A stretch of DNA of 64,000 nt from Accumulibacter sp003538495 (GCF_029255145.1 NZ_JAPUVQ010000042.1:1-64000), one strand, 5' to 3'; positions 52,130 through 61,846 are shown, counted from the stretch's first letter. A program made the numbers and translations. The notes: generated from the sequence alone by a model not told the origin.

Positions 52130-53450
52130 GGCGCATCACTTCCTCGATTTCGGCGATCGTTTTCGGCGCGTTGGTGTAGACGGCGCAGCCGTCGGCAGTG
52201 ACCAGGACATCGTCCTCGATGCGCACACCAAGGCCATGCAGATGTTGCGGAATCCTGCTGCCGGGGCGGAAGTAGAGGCCGGGTTCGACGGTCAGCGTCA
52301 TTCCGGGAAGCAGTTTGACCCACGCGTCGTCGGCGATGCCGGTCTTGTACTCGCCAGCGTCATGCACGTCGAGGCCCAGCCAGTGGCCGGTGCGGTGCAT
52401 GTACCAGGGCTTGTAGGCTTCGCTCTCGATGGCGCCGTCGACGCTGCCGGCGAGCACTTTGAGATCGATCAGTCCCTGCACCAGAACGCGCAGTGCGGCC
52501 TGGTGATAGTCGGTGAACAGGGCGCCGGGGCGGACCGCAGCAAGCGCTGCCTGCTGCGCGGCCAGAACGACTTCGTAGACCTCGCGCTGCACCGGGCTGA
52601 AGCGGCCGCCAACCGGGAAGGTACGGGTAATGTCCGAAGCGTAGCCGTCAACCTCGCAGCCGGCATCGATCAGCACCAGCGACTGGCCGGCCAGCAGCTT
52701 GTTGTTGGCGACGTAGTGCAGAATGCAGGCGTTGGCGCCGCCGGCGACGATCGGCGTGTAGGCGTGGCCGTCGGCGCCGCGGCGGCGGAACTCGTAGCCG
52801 ATTTCGGCTTCCAGTTCGTACTCGGCCATGCCCGGCCGGCAGGCCCGCATCGCACGGCTATGGCCGGCCGAAGCGATCTCGGCGGCGCGGCGCATGCTCT
52901 TGATCTCGTGATCATCCTTGATCAGACGCATCTGGTCGAGCAAGCCGCGCAGGTCACGTATTTCGCCAGGCGCGCGGCTGCCGCTACGGCTCTGGTTGCG
53001 AATCGCGTTCAAGGCCCTGGTGATCCGCTGGTCCCAGTCGGCGTCGTGGCCGAGCGAGTGCCACAGGGGGCCGCGGTTGGCGATCAGTTCGGGCAGTTTC
53101 TGTTCGAGACTGGCGATCGGGTGTGCTTCGCTGAAGCCGAAAGCCTTCGCCGCGGCTTCGGGCCCGTAGCGGAAACCGTCCCAGGTCTCGCGCTCCTCGT
53201 CCTTGTCGCGGCAGAACAGCAGCGACTTCGGTTCGCGGCCGCCGACCAGGACGATTGCGGCTTCGGGTTCGGGGAAGCCACTCAGGTACCAGAAGTAGCT
53301 GTCGAAGCGGTAAGGGTAATGCGAATCGCTGTTGCGCACGCGCTCGGGGGCCGTTGCCAGCACGGCGACGCCGTCACCAAGGCTGTCGAGCAGTCGCTGG
53401 CGGCGACTGGAATAGGGGGCATGCGTCATCGGCAGGGGTGGGCGAGTCAT
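52122..53450 (-). CDS. pepP: Xaa-Pro aminopeptidase
   Basis: The 442-residue metallopeptidase removes N-terminal residues before proline. The pita-bread metal ligands are visible in LIDAGCEVDGYASDITRTFP (two Asp), HRTGHWLGLDVHD (His), VEPGLYF (Glu) and GVRIEDDVLV (Glu). An N-terminal AMP_N domain (YRFDSYFWYLSGFPEPEA) is present. The ATG at 53450 overlaps the murU stop; another in-frame ATG is at 53429. Confidence 0.95.
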   Translation of the reverse strand: MTRPPLPMTHAPYSSRRQRLLDSLGDGVAVLATAPERVRNSDSHYPYRFDSYFWYLSGFPEPEAAIVLVGGREPKSLLFCRDKDEERETWDGFRYGPEAAAKAFGFSEAHPIASLEQKLPELIANRGPLWHSLGHDADWDQRITRALNAIRNQSRSGSRAPGEIRDLRGLLDQMRLIKDDHEIKSMRRAAEIASAGHSRAMRACRPGMAEYELEAEIGYEFRRRGADGHAYTPIVAGGANACILHYVANNKLLAGQSLVLIDAGCEVDGYASDITRTFPVGGRFSPVQREVYEVVLAAQQAALAAVRPGALFTDYHQAALRVLVQGLIDLKVLAGSVDGAIESEAYKPWYMHRTGHWLGLDVHDAGEYKTGIADDAWVKLLPGMTLTVEPGLYFRPGSRIPQHLHGLGVRIEDDVLVTADGCAVYTNAPKTIAEIEEVMRHD

Positions 53451-54145
53451 GGTGCGCGGGCAAGCTCCATATCGAGTTCGGTAAGACGTTCGGCGGTGCC
53501 GACGTCTACCCAGCGGCCCCGGTGCCGCTCGCCGGTGACGATCTTGTGCGCAATGCCGTCGTCGAGCAGCGGGCGCAACTTCATCGTCGTGCCGGCGGCA
53601 ACGCCGGCAAAGAATTCGGGCCAGAAGACGCCGATCCCGGCGTAGGTCAGGGCGCCGCCGCGGTTGGCGCCAGCGGTCCGCAGCGGTTCGCCTTCGCCGT
53701 CGAGGCAGAAGTCGCCGCCGGGATGATGTGGCGGGTTGTCGACCAGCACCAGGTGCGCACGGCGCCGGTCGAGCGCTCGTCCGATCCGGTGCGCCAGCAA
53801 GACGTCCCAGTCGCACCAGATGTCGCCATTGAGCGCCAGAAAGGGCTGCGTGCCGAGCAGCGGCAGCGCCGCGGCGATGCCGCCGGCCGTTTCCAGCGCT
53901 CCCGGCGGCTCGGGCGAGTAGGCGATACGCAGACCAAAGGCGCTGCCATCACCCAGCGCCGCCTCGATCTTTTCGCCGAGGTGGGCGTGGTTGATCACCA
54001 CCTCGTACCAGCCAGCCGCCGCCAGGCGTTGCAGGTGCCAGACGATCAGCGGCCGGCCGCCGGCTTGCAGCAGGGGTTTCGGTGTCGTGTCGGTGAGCGG
54101 CCGCAGGCGCTCGCCACGGCCGGCGGCGAGGATCATCGCTTTCAT
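53447..54145 (-). CDS. murU: N-acetylmuramate alpha-1-phosphate uridylyltransferase
   Basis: The 232-residue nucleotidyltransferase begins MKAMILAAGRGERLRPLTD, the sugar-nucleotide transferase signature, followed by TPKPLLQAGGRPLI. ALNGDIWCDWD holds the metal-binding Asp. Its ATGA overlap with the kinase upstream identifies it as MurU of the AmgK-MurU recycling route, giving UDP-MurNAc directly and bypassing fosfomycin-sensitive MurA. Confidence 0.92.
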   Translation of the reverse strand: MKAMILAAGRGERLRPLTDTTPKPLLQAGGRPLIVWHLQRLAAAGWYEVVINHAHLGEKIEAALGDGSAFGLRIAYSPEPPGALETAGGIAAALPLLGTQPFLALNGDIWCDWDVLLAHRIGRALDRRRAHLVLVDNPPHHPGGDFCLDGEGEPLRTAGANRGGALTYAGIGVFWPEFFAGVAAGTTMKLRPLLDDGIAHKIVTGERHRGRWVDVGTAERLTELDMELARAP

Positions 54146-55176
54146 CAGAAGCTGTAGCCGACGTCGACCTGCCGGTCTTCGACCGCGTCGAGCAGTCGCG
54201 CAAGCGGCCGCAGCTCGCGGTAGCGCTGGCAGGTCCGGCGCAGGTAGCTCAGGACGCGTGGCATGTCGGCGAGGTAATTGCTCTTGCCGTCGCGATGACA
54301 TAGCCGGGCGAAGATCCCGAGCACCTTGAGCTGGCGCTGCGCACCCATCCATTCGTAGTCGCGGTAGAAGTCGTGAAAGTCGGACGCCACTGGCAGCGCC
54401 GCCCCGCGAGCGGCCTCCCAGTAGCGGATCACGTAGTCCAGCTCGTGTTCTTCCGGCCAGTCGATATACGCGTCGCGATAGAGCGAAACCAGGTCGTAGG
54501 TCAGCGGCCCGTACACCGCATCCTGAAAATCCAGGACCCCGGGGCTGGCCGGAAAAGCGCCTGTTCCGCCGCCGACAAGCATCAGATTGCGCGAGTGATA
54601 GTCGCGATGGACGAAGACCCGCGGCTGACGCAGGTTGTTGTCGAGGATCGCGGCAAAGGTGGTCTTCAGCGTTGCCTGCTGGCGATCGTCCAGAGTCAGG
54701 GCGAGGTGGCGCCTCAGGTACCACTCGGGAAACAGCGCCAGCTCAAGGCTGAGCAGGGCATGGTCGTAGTCGGGCAGGACCCCGGGCCGGCTGGCGAGCT
54801 GGATCGCCAGCAATGCCTGATTGGCGTCATGGTAGAGTTGCGGGGCTGTGCTGCGGTCCTGCAGGGCACTCAGGTAGGTCGTGCTGCCGAGGTCGGAGAG
54901 CAGCAGGAACCCCTGCGCCAGATCGTGTGCGAGGACCTCGGGCACATGCACGCCGGCGCCCTTAAGCAGCGCCGCGACCGCCATGAACGGCCGGCAGTCT
55001 TCTTTTTCCGGTGGCGCGTCCATGACGATCCGCGCCGTCTGATCCGGCAGCCTGACGCGGAAGTAACGCCGAAAGCTGGCGTCGGCCGAGGCCGCTTCGA
55101 TCGGCAGTTGCTGACCGGGGAAATCGGATTCGAAGCGCTCGTGGACCCAGTCGCGCAGCGCGGCGGTACGCGGCAT
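54145..55176 (-). CDS. amgK: Anomeric N-acetylmuramate/N-acetylglucosamine kinase AmgK
   Basis: The 343-residue aminoglycoside-phosphotransferase-fold kinase phosphorylates MurNAc at C1. The catalytic loop is VFVHRDYHSRNLML and the metal Asp is in GVLDFQDAVYGPLTYDL. The ADASFRRYFRV segment near the N-terminus is typical of AmgK. It is coupled to murU and divergent from lptD, a well-known arrangement in Pseudomonas and betaproteobacteria. Confidence 0.93.
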   Translation of the reverse strand: MPRTAALRDWVHERFESDFPGQQLPIEAASADASFRRYFRVRLPDQTARIVMDAPPEKEDCRPFMAVAALLKGAGVHVPEVLAHDLAQGFLLLSDLGSTTYLSALQDRSTAPQLYHDANQALLAIQLASRPGVLPDYDHALLSLELALFPEWYLRRHLALTLDDRQQATLKTTFAAILDNNLRQPRVFVHRDYHSRNLMLVGGGTGAFPASPGVLDFQDAVYGPLTYDLVSLYRDAYIDWPEEHELDYVIRYWEAARGAALPVASDFHDFYRDYEWMGAQRQLKVLGIFARLCHRDGKSNYLADMPRVLSYLRRTCQRYRELRPLARLLDAVEDRQVDVGYSF

Positions 55177-55288
55177 GCCGCTTCTCCTTGGACGTTGATG
55201 CTAAAATCGGTCAATTTTATCACCGGCTCGCTGTCCGAGGCGTCGCCAGAGACAAGCAGCGCAGGCACCTTTCACTGACTACTCCAGA

Positions 55289-58200
55289 ATGACGTTTCCT
55301 TCGCGGCAAAAGCCGCTGACTTTGCTCTGCTGCTATGGTTTGGCGGGTACCCTTGCCGGCAGTCTGCCTGGTACGGCGGCAGCGCAGGCCTCACCACCGC
55401 TGCGGGTCGATCCGACTCTGCTGGGCCTGCCACCGTTGCCGCGGGTGGCGCGGCCGCCGGTTGCGCCGGCTGGCACGCCAGCCGTAGAAACCCGGTCGGT
55501 GGAGGCGCCGGTGGTCGACCAGCAGCCGCTGCAGACGCCACCGGTGGCGAACGCTCCGGCACCGCTTGAGCAGGCCGAGCAGCGAGACTCCGGGCCTGGC
55601 CGGCAGGCGACAGACAGCGCTGCGGCAAAGCTACCGACTCCACCCGAGGCGACATCGGCTCCCGTGCCGGCGCCGGCGCAGGCTGTTTCGGAGGCGGCAA
55701 GGACGTCGCAGGAAGCCGCGGCGGCAACGCTTTCGGTGCCGGCCGAGGAAGCGTCGCCCGTGTTCAAGGCGCCAGCACCGCGGCCGGCCCCGGAGGCGAG
55801 GCCGTCCGTGCCGACGCTGGTAACGCCGGTTCCGTCGGCTGGCGCCGTGGCGCCGCTGCCTGAGTCGGCATCGCCGGCCGCTGCGCCCGCGGCGGAAGCG
55901 ATTTCCGCTCGGTCTGAACAGCCGGCGGCCACGGCGTCAACCCTGGCATCGCCAGCGCCTGTTGAGCAGTCGGGGTCCGTGGGTGTTTCGCCGTCCCGTC
56001 CGCCGGCCACGTCGGTTGCCAGGGCGACGATGCCGCCCGGGCCAGCAGCCGACGGACCACAACCGTCGGTGCTGAGCGCGCAACGAATCTCGGGGATCAT
56101 AGACCGCGAGGTGATCGCCGAGGATGAGGCGGAACTGCGACAGGGCGACAAGGTATTGACGGCCGACCGCATGACGTACTGGCCGGTTGACGACGAGGTC
56201 GAGGCAGTCGGCTCCGTGCGCTTTCAGCAAAACGACGATGTCATCTCCGGGGTCAAGATGCGGATGAAGCTCGAAGATCAGTTTGGTTTCTTCGACGACG
56301 CTTCGTACTTCGTCAAACGACCGCCGAAGGAAGCGGTCCGTGCGCGGAGCAGCACGCCAAGCAGCGAATTCACCAGCGGTTTCGCGGCGCCACGGGCTTT
56401 GGACATCGCGCCCGGACAGACCAAGGTCAAGTCGCGGGACCGCGCGAAAACTGGCGCTACCGAGGCTCGTGGCGAAGCCGAGCGCATCGACTTCGAGGGC
56501 GAGAACCAGATCCGCCTGAGCACCGCGACCTACACCACCTGCAAGCCCGGAAACGACGATTGGTACCTCAGCATCGCCGATCTCAAACTCGACTACGACA
56601 ACGACGTGGGTACCGGCAGCGACGCCACGGTGCGCTTTCTTGGCGTGCCGATTCTCCATACGCCGTGGATGTCGTTCTCGCTCAACAATCAGCGCAAGTC
56701 GGGTTTCCTCACCCCGACCTATGGTTCGAGCAGTGACAATGGCATCGAGTTTACCCTGCCCTATTACTGGAACATCGCGCCGAACATGGATGCGACGCTC
56801 GAGCCGCGCGTGCTCACCAAGCGCGGGCTGGAAATTGGCACTACCGTGCGTACCATCAACGAGGCTCTCGGCGGGTTCTATTCGAGCAACGCGCGCCTTG
56901 AGTATCTCCCCAACGACCGGCAGGCCGGCATCAATCGCTGGGGGGTGGCGCTGACGCACAACCAGGTGACCGCCAACGGCTTTTCGGGAGCGATCAATTA
57001 CAACCGGGTTTCAGACAGCGACTACTACACCGACCTGTCGAGCCAGATTTCCAAGACCTCCGAGACGCAGCTCCTGCAGCAGGGGATGCTGACATACGGT
57101 GGTGGCGGCTGGTGGAATGCGATGGTCAATGTGCAGTCTTACCAGACGCTGCAGCCCGACCCCAAGAATCCGGTCACGCCGCCCTATCGCCTGATGCCGC
57201 AGATCACCCTGAACGCCCGGCAGCCGGACCTGTTCACGACCGACAGTTCGCTGTTCGGGCAATACACCTATTTTATCCATCCCTCGTCGGCCAAGGTCGA
57301 GGGCCAGCGAGCGGTGCTGCAACCGCAGGTCTCGCTGCCCTACGTCACCCCGGGGTGGTATGTGACGCCGCGAGTCGGCGTCAACGTTACCCAGTACGCC
57401 TTGTCGTACCCCGTTTCGGTAGCCAATGACCGCAGTTCGATCAATCGCAGCTTGCCGATCTTCAGCGTCGATTCCGGGATGACCTTCGAGCGGCCCAGTA
57501 ACTGGTTCGGTCGTGACTATACGCAGACCCTCGAGCCTCGACTGTACTACCTGAACATTCCCTACAAGAACCAGAACAACATCCCGGTTTTCGACACGGC
57601 GCTGGCTGACTTCAACTTTGCGCAGATCTTCGCCGACAACCAGTTCTCCGGCTGGGATCGCATCAACAACGCCAACCAGTTGACAGCCGCCGTCTCGTCT
57701 CGCCTGATCGACCCCACCAGCGGTGCCGAAATCATGCGCGGAATGATCGGCCAGCGTCTCTACTTCACCGACGACAAGGTGACGCTACCAGGCACCACCG
57801 CACGCAAATGGAGCAATTCCGATCTTCTGGCCGGGTTTACCGGCCAGGTGCTGCCCCGAGTGTATGCCGACGCCGCCGTGCAGTACGACCCCGGTGATCA
57901 GCAGTTCCAGCGTTACTCGATCGGGGCGCGCTACTTTCCGGAAGCTGGCAAGCTGCTCAATGCCTCCTACAGTTACAACACGCAGGCGGCCACGCCGATC
58001 AATCAGGTAGACGTCTCCGGGCAGTGGCCCATCAGCGGGCGCTGGCAGGCGGTCGGTCGCTACAACTATTCGTTCGAGCAGAATACGCCGGTCGAGATCA
58101 TCGGCGGTCTGGAATACAACGCGGGTTGCTGGGTGTTGCGGGTGGTTGGCCATCGCGTTCAGACTGCCGAGGCGACTTCGTCGACGAGTGCCTTTGTACA

Positions 58201-58321
58201 ACTTGAGCTGAGCGATTTTGCCCGCCTGGGCTCGAGTCCCCTGAACCTTCTCCAGCGCCGGATTTCAGGCTACGGTGTAGCCAATCACCCGATGACCGAC
58301 TCGGCCCTGGCTGAACAGTAG
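55289..58321 (+). CDS. lptD: LPS-assembly outer-membrane protein LptD with long N-terminal extension
   Basis: LptD forms the barrel that inserts LPS in the outer leaflet. The 1010-residue protein starts with a signal peptide (to about GTAAAQA, residue 32). An Ala/Pro/Ser-rich low-complexity region spans about 33-260, not found in ordinary LptD (about 780-800 residues). The OstA/LptA-like domain begins near residue 265 (SGIIDREVIAEDEAELRQG). The barrel includes TPWMSFSLNNQRKSGFLTP and the C-terminal GGLEYNAGCWVLRVV. Cysteines in YTTCKPG and NAGCWV may form the LptD disulfide. It precedes surA by 8 bp. Confidence 0.94.
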   Translation: MTFPSRQKPLTLLCCYGLAGTLAGSLPGTAAAQASPPLRVDPTLLGLPPLPRVARPPVAPAGTPAVETRSVEAPVVDQQPLQTPPVANAPAPLEQAEQRDSGPGRQATDSAAAKLPTPPEATSAPVPAPAQAVSEAARTSQEAAAATLSVPAEEASPVFKAPAPRPAPEARPSVPTLVTPVPSAGAVAPLPESASPAAAPAAEAISARSEQPAATASTLASPAPVEQSGSVGVSPSRPPATSVARATMPPGPAADGPQPSVLSAQRISGIIDREVIAEDEAELRQGDKVLTADRMTYWPVDDEVEAVGSVRFQQNDDVISGVKMRMKLEDQFGFFDDASYFVKRPPKEAVRARSSTPSSEFTSGFAAPRALDIAPGQTKVKSRDRAKTGATEARGEAERIDFEGENQIRLSTATYTTCKPGNDDWYLSIADLKLDYDNDVGTGSDATVRFLGVPILHTPWMSFSLNNQRKSGFLTPTYGSSSDNGIEFTLPYYWNIAPNMDATLEPRVLTKRGLEIGTTVRTINEALGGFYSSNARLEYLPNDRQAGINRWGVALTHNQVTANGFSGAINYNRVSDSDYYTDLSSQISKTSETQLLQQGMLTYGGGGWWNAMVNVQSYQTLQPDPKNPVTPPYRLMPQITLNARQPDLFTTDSSLFGQYTYFIHPSSAKVEGQRAVLQPQVSLPYVTPGWYVTPRVGVNVTQYALSYPVSVANDRSSINRSLPIFSVDSGMTFERPSNWFGRDYTQTLEPRLYYLNIPYKNQNNIPVFDTALADFNFAQIFADNQFSGWDRINNANQLTAAVSSRLIDPTSGAEIMRGMIGQRLYFTDDKVTLPGTTARKWSNSDLLAGFTGQVLPRVYADAAVQYDPGDQQFQRYSIGARYFPEAGKLLNASYSYNTQAATPINQVDVSGQWPISGRWQAVGRYNYSFEQNTPVEIIGGLEYNAGCWVLRVVGHRVQTAEATSSTSAFVQLELSDFARLGSSPLNLLQRRISGYGVANHPMTDSALAEQ

Positions 58322-58329
58322 GCTTGACC

Positions 58330-59643
58330 ATGATGCTCTTCTTTCGCACGCTGCTCTTGTTCGCCTGCCTGGCCGGCGCGGCGGCCGCGCAAAACCCGCC
58401 CCGCTCGTCGGCCGCCCAGCCGGTCGCCGCCGACCGCATCGTTGCCGTGGTCAATGACGAAGTGATCACCATGTACGAGTTGCGCTCGCGCCTCGACTCG
58501 GCCCTGGCCCAGTTGCAGAAGCAGGGGACAGCGCTGCCGCCGCGTGCGACGCTCGAAAGCCAGATGCTCGAACGGCTGGTGATGGACAAGGTGCAATTGC
58601 AGTTTGCCCGGGAAGTGGGCTTGCGCGTCGACGACGCGCAACTCGACCAGGCGCTGCAGCGCATCGCGGCCAACAACAAGATGTCGCTGCCCCAGTTTCG
58701 TGTCGCTCTGGAAAAGGACGGCATTGCCTTTGCCAGCTTTCGCGAGGAGATTCGTGCCGAAATGACCATCGCGCGTTTGCGCGAGCGCGAGGTGGACAGC
58801 AGGATCTTTATCTCTGAAGGCGAGATCGACAACTACCTCGCGGGCGCGACGGGGAAGGGCGGCAGCGGTGAGGAGTATCAGATCGCGCACATCTTGCTGC
58901 GTGCGCCCGAGTCGGCAAGTCCCGAGCAGATTCAGAAGCTGCGGGCCAAGACCGACCAGATCGTCGACCGTTTGCGGCAAGGCGATGATTTCGCGCAGCT
59001 TGCTGCCGCCTATTCGGACGCGCCTGACGGTTTGAAAGGGGGTGACCTTGGCTGGCGTCCGCTCGATCGCCTGCCGGCGATGTTTGCCGAAGTGGCAGTG
59101 ACGCTCAAGGTCGGCGAGGTCTCTCCGGTTCTGCGCAGTTCGAACGGTTTCCACCTGGTCAAGCTGCTCGGCAAGCGCGGAGGCGGCGCCCTGCCGGCGG
59201 TGCAGCAGACGCACGCCAGGCACATCCTGATCAAGGTCAACGAACTGGTGTCGGAGCCTGAAGCGCGGCACAAGCTCGAGGGTTTGCGCGAGCGGATCAA
59301 GTACGGCGAGAGCTTCGCCGAGTTGGCCAGACTGTTCTCGCAGGACGGGTCGGCGTCGAAGGGCGGGGATCTGGGCTGGATCTACCCCGGTGACACGGTC
59401 CCCGAGTTCGAGCGGGCGATGAACCTCCTGAGCCCCGGCGAACTCAGTCAGCCGGTTCAGTCGCCGTTCGGCTTTCACCTGATCGAAGTGCTCGAGCGGC
59501 GCGTCCAGGATGTGTCGAGCGACCGCCAGCGCTCGGCGGCGCGGCAGACGCTGCGTGATCGCAAGCGCGATGAGGCCTACCAGGACTGGCTGCGCCAGAC
59601 CCGTGACCGGGCCTACGTCGAGCTTCGGCTGGAGGAGCGTTGA
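58330..59643 (+). CDS. surA: Periplasmic chaperone/peptidyl-prolyl isomerase SurA
   Basis: The 437-residue chaperone escorts outer-membrane proteins including LptD. A signal peptide ends near AGAAAAQ (residue 21). The N-domain follows (IVAVVNDEVITMYELRSR). Two parvulin domains are at about 180-280 (YQIAHILLRAPESAS, GGDLGWRP) and about 295-395 (ARHILIKVNE, GGDLGWIYPGDTVPEFE). The ATG at 58330 was chosen over a TTG two codons upstream. It belongs to lptD-surA-pdxA-rsmA. Confidence 0.96.
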   Translation: MMLFFRTLLLFACLAGAAAAQNPPRSSAAQPVAADRIVAVVNDEVITMYELRSRLDSALAQLQKQGTALPPRATLESQMLERLVMDKVQLQFAREVGLRVDDAQLDQALQRIAANNKMSLPQFRVALEKDGIAFASFREEIRAEMTIARLREREVDSRIFISEGEIDNYLAGATGKGGSGEEYQIAHILLRAPESASPEQIQKLRAKTDQIVDRLRQGDDFAQLAAAYSDAPDGLKGGDLGWRPLDRLPAMFAEVAVTLKVGEVSPVLRSSNGFHLVKLLGKRGGGALPAVQQTHARHILIKVNELVSEPEARHKLEGLRERIKYGESFAELARLFSQDGSASKGGDLGWIYPGDTVPEFERAMNLLSPGELSQPVQSPFGFHLIEVLERRVQDVSSDRQRSAARQTLRDRKRDEAYQDWLRQTRDRAYVELRLEER

Positions 59644-60650
59644 GCGAGGCCAGCCGCTTGCCGGCGATCGCCGTCACCTCCGGCGAACCGGCCGGAATTG
59701 GCCCCGACATCTGTCTGCGCCTGGCCGATCGCTCGCTGGCTGGGCGCTTCCACGCCCGCCTGGTGATCCTGGCAGATCGTACGCTGCTTGCCGAGCGGGC
59801 TGCGGCACTGCAGCTGCCGGCGCCCTTGCGCGAGTGGGACCCGGGGTTGGCACCGCAAGCCGGCATGCTCGACGTGCTGCATCTGCCGCTGGCGGCCAGT
59901 GCCGACCCGGGTCGTCTGAATCCGGCCAATGCGCCTTACGTGCTGGCGCTGCTCGACCGGGCGCTGGCCGGTTGCCAGCGTGGCGAGTTCGCGGCGATGG
60001 TCACCGCACCGGTGCACAAGGGTGTCATCAACGATGCCGGCATTCCGTTCACCGGGCACACCGAATACCTCGCCGAGCGCACGGCAACGCCGCGGGTGGT
60101 CATGATGCTCGCCGGTGGCGGCCTGCGGGTGGCGCTGGTGACGATCCATCTGCCGCTGCGCGAGGTGCCGGCGGCGGTGACCTGCAGGGCCGTCGAAGAG
60201 ACGCTGCGCATTCTGCACGCCGAGATGGGAGCGAAGTACGGTATTGCCCGACCGCGCATTCTGGTCGCCGGTCTCAACCCGCATGCCGGGGAGGGTGGCT
60301 ACCTCGGTCGTGAGGAAATCGAGGTGATCGGCCCGGTGCTCGACAGCTTGCGTGCCGAGGGGATGACGCTGCTCGGGCCACTGCCCGCGGACACGATGTT
60401 CTCGCCGGCGGTTCTGGCACGCGGCGACTGCGTCCTGGCGATGTACCACGACCAGGGGCTGACGGCGCTCAAGTACGCGAGCTTTGGCCACGGCATCAAC
60501 GTCACGCTCGGCTTGCCGATCATTCGCACCTCCGTCGATCACGGGACCGCGCTCGACCTGGCGGGCAGCGGCCAGGCCGATTCCGGCAGTCTGCTGGTGG
60601 CCGTCGAGCAGGCCATCGAGATGGCCGAGCGGGCCGGCGGCGAGTGCTGA
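59640..60650 (+). CDS. pdxA: 4-hydroxythreonine-4-phosphate dehydrogenase
   Basis: The 336-residue enzyme acts in pyridoxal phosphate synthesis. AVTSGEPAGIGPDI opens the protein. The metal ligands are in GHTEYLAE, YHDQGL and SVDHGTALDLAG. The start is a TTG at 59640 that overlaps the surA TGA; a GGAGGAG just upstream supports it. This gene order is conserved in proteobacteria. Confidence 0.95.
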   Translation: MSEASRLPAIAVTSGEPAGIGPDICLRLADRSLAGRFHARLVILADRTLLAERAAALQLPAPLREWDPGLAPQAGMLDVLHLPLAASADPGRLNPANAPYVLALLDRALAGCQRGEFAAMVTAPVHKGVINDAGIPFTGHTEYLAERTATPRVVMMLAGGGLRVALVTIHLPLREVPAAVTCRAVEETLRILHAEMGAKYGIARPRILVAGLNPHAGEGGYLGREEIEVIGPVLDSLRAEGMTLLGPLPADTMFSPAVLARGDCVLAMYHDQGLTALKYASFGHGINVTLGLPIIRTSVDHGTALDLAGSGQADSGSLLVAVEQAIEMAERAGGEC

Positions 60651-60685
60651 GTGCGTGCGTCCGTGCGCGCTGAAGCGGTGACGCC

Positions 60686-61465
60686 GTGAGTGCACACGTC
60701 GCCCGCAAGCGTTTCGGGCAGAATTTCCTGGTCGACCAGCAGGTCGTCGCCGACATCGTCGCCGAGCTTGCCGTGCAGCGTGCCGACCTGCTGGTCGAGA
60801 TCGGCCCTGGCCTCGGTGCTTTGACCGAGCCGCTGCTGCGGCGGCTCGACCACCTGCATGTCGTCGAGATCGACCGCGACATCGTTGCCCGGCTCCAGCA
60901 GAGGCATCCAGCCGACCGCCTGACCGTGCATGCCGGGGACGCGCTGAACTTCGACTTCGGCACCCTGGCCGGAGCTACGGGTCGCCGCCTGCGGGTCGTC
61001 GGCAACCTGCCCTACAACATCTCGACGCCGCTACTCTTTCACCTCGCCAGCTTTGGCTGCTGCGTTCGCGATATGCATTTCATGTTGCAGCGCGAAGTCG
61101 TCGAGCGGATGGTCGCCGATCCTGGAAGCGGCGACTTCGGGCGGCTGTCGGTGATGCTGCAATACCGCTTCGTCATCGAGCCACTGTTCGAGGTGCCGCC
61201 AGAAGCGTTCAGTCCGGCACCCAGGGTTCACTCGGCGATGGTCCGGCTGATTCCTCGTCCACCGGAGGAGTTGTCGGCGGCCGACGAAAAAGGCTTCGCA
61301 ACGGTGGTCTCGCTGGCTTTCGGACAGCGCCGCAAGATGTTGCGCAACAGTCTTAGGAGCCTGGTCGACGATGGCCAGCTGGCGGCGCTCGGCGTTTCTC
61401 CTACGGCCAGGGCCGAGGAGCTGTCGGTCGCCGACTACCTGCGCCTGGCCAACAGCCTGAAATGA
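60686..61465 (+). CDS. rsmA: 16S rRNA dimethyladenosine transferase
   Basis: The 259-residue KsgA enzyme dimethylates A1518 and A1519 of 16S rRNA. RKRFGQNFLVDQQVV is the N-terminal signature. VEIGPGLGALTEPLL binds SAM, and NLPYNIST is the catalytic NLPY motif. FSPAPRVHSAMVRL marks the C-terminal domain. It starts with a GTG at 60686, 35 bp after pdxA, and ends before a hairpin. Confidence 0.96.
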   Translation: MSAHVARKRFGQNFLVDQQVVADIVAELAVQRADLLVEIGPGLGALTEPLLRRLDHLHVVEIDRDIVARLQQRHPADRLTVHAGDALNFDFGTLAGATGRRLRVVGNLPYNISTPLLFHLASFGCCVRDMHFMLQREVVERMVADPGSGDFGRLSVMLQYRFVIEPLFEVPPEAFSPAPRVHSAMVRLIPRPPEELSAADEKGFATVVSLAFGQRRKMLRNSLRSLVDDGQLAALGVSPTARAEELSVADYLRLANSLK

Positions 61466-61467
61466 AA

Positions 61468-61492
61468 ACGGCGTGCCGCGATGGCACGCCGT
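61468..61492. terminator. Bidirectional hairpin between rsmA and the DUF2892 gene
   Basis: ACGGCGTGCC pairs perfectly with GGCACGCCGT around a 5-base loop. A four-T run follows on the minus strand, so it best terminates leftward transcripts. On the plus strand no T-tract follows. Confidence 0.65.
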
Positions 61493-61542
61493 CGATACTG
61501 TAGGTTCTGGAAAAGACGGGCACAGTCCGGCAAGTCCGGCGA

Positions 61543-61740
61543 TCAGGCGCTCTTCTTGACCGGGCAGGTGCTCGCCCCTAGCAGGCTGTAGGCTGGGCAG
61601 ACGCCGAACAGGCCGGTCAGCAGCGGGACTGCGCCGATCCAGCCCCAGGCGCCGACGACTCCGAGGGCGGCCATGCCGAGCAGCGCGATGCCGACGACAA
61701 TGCGCAGAATCTTGTCGATTCCACCGACGTTGGTTTTCAT
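61543..61740 (-). CDS. DUF2892 (YgaP membrane-domain-like) protein
   Basis: The 65-residue protein starts MKTNVGGIDKILRIVVGIAL at 61740 and has two membrane helices with a glycine-rich turn. The C-terminus carries FGVCPAYSLLGASTCPVKK, with two cysteines typical of DUF2892. In YgaP this domain is fused to a rhodanese, linking the family to sulfane sulfur, but the function of stand-alone forms is unknown. It lies 106 bp downstream of a Crp/Fnr gene on the same strand. Confidence 0.88.
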   Translation of the reverse strand: MKTNVGGIDKILRIVVGIALLGMAALGVVGAWGWIGAVPLLTGLFGVCPAYSLLGASTCPVKKSA

Positions 61741-61846
61741 GATTGGCTCCGTGAGTTGTTGTGAGTGACGGGGCCAGAATATCGAGTCGCGCTGCTCGCG
61801 TATGTAACCGCGGTCACACAGCGACGCTTCACGCACGCAATCGCCG

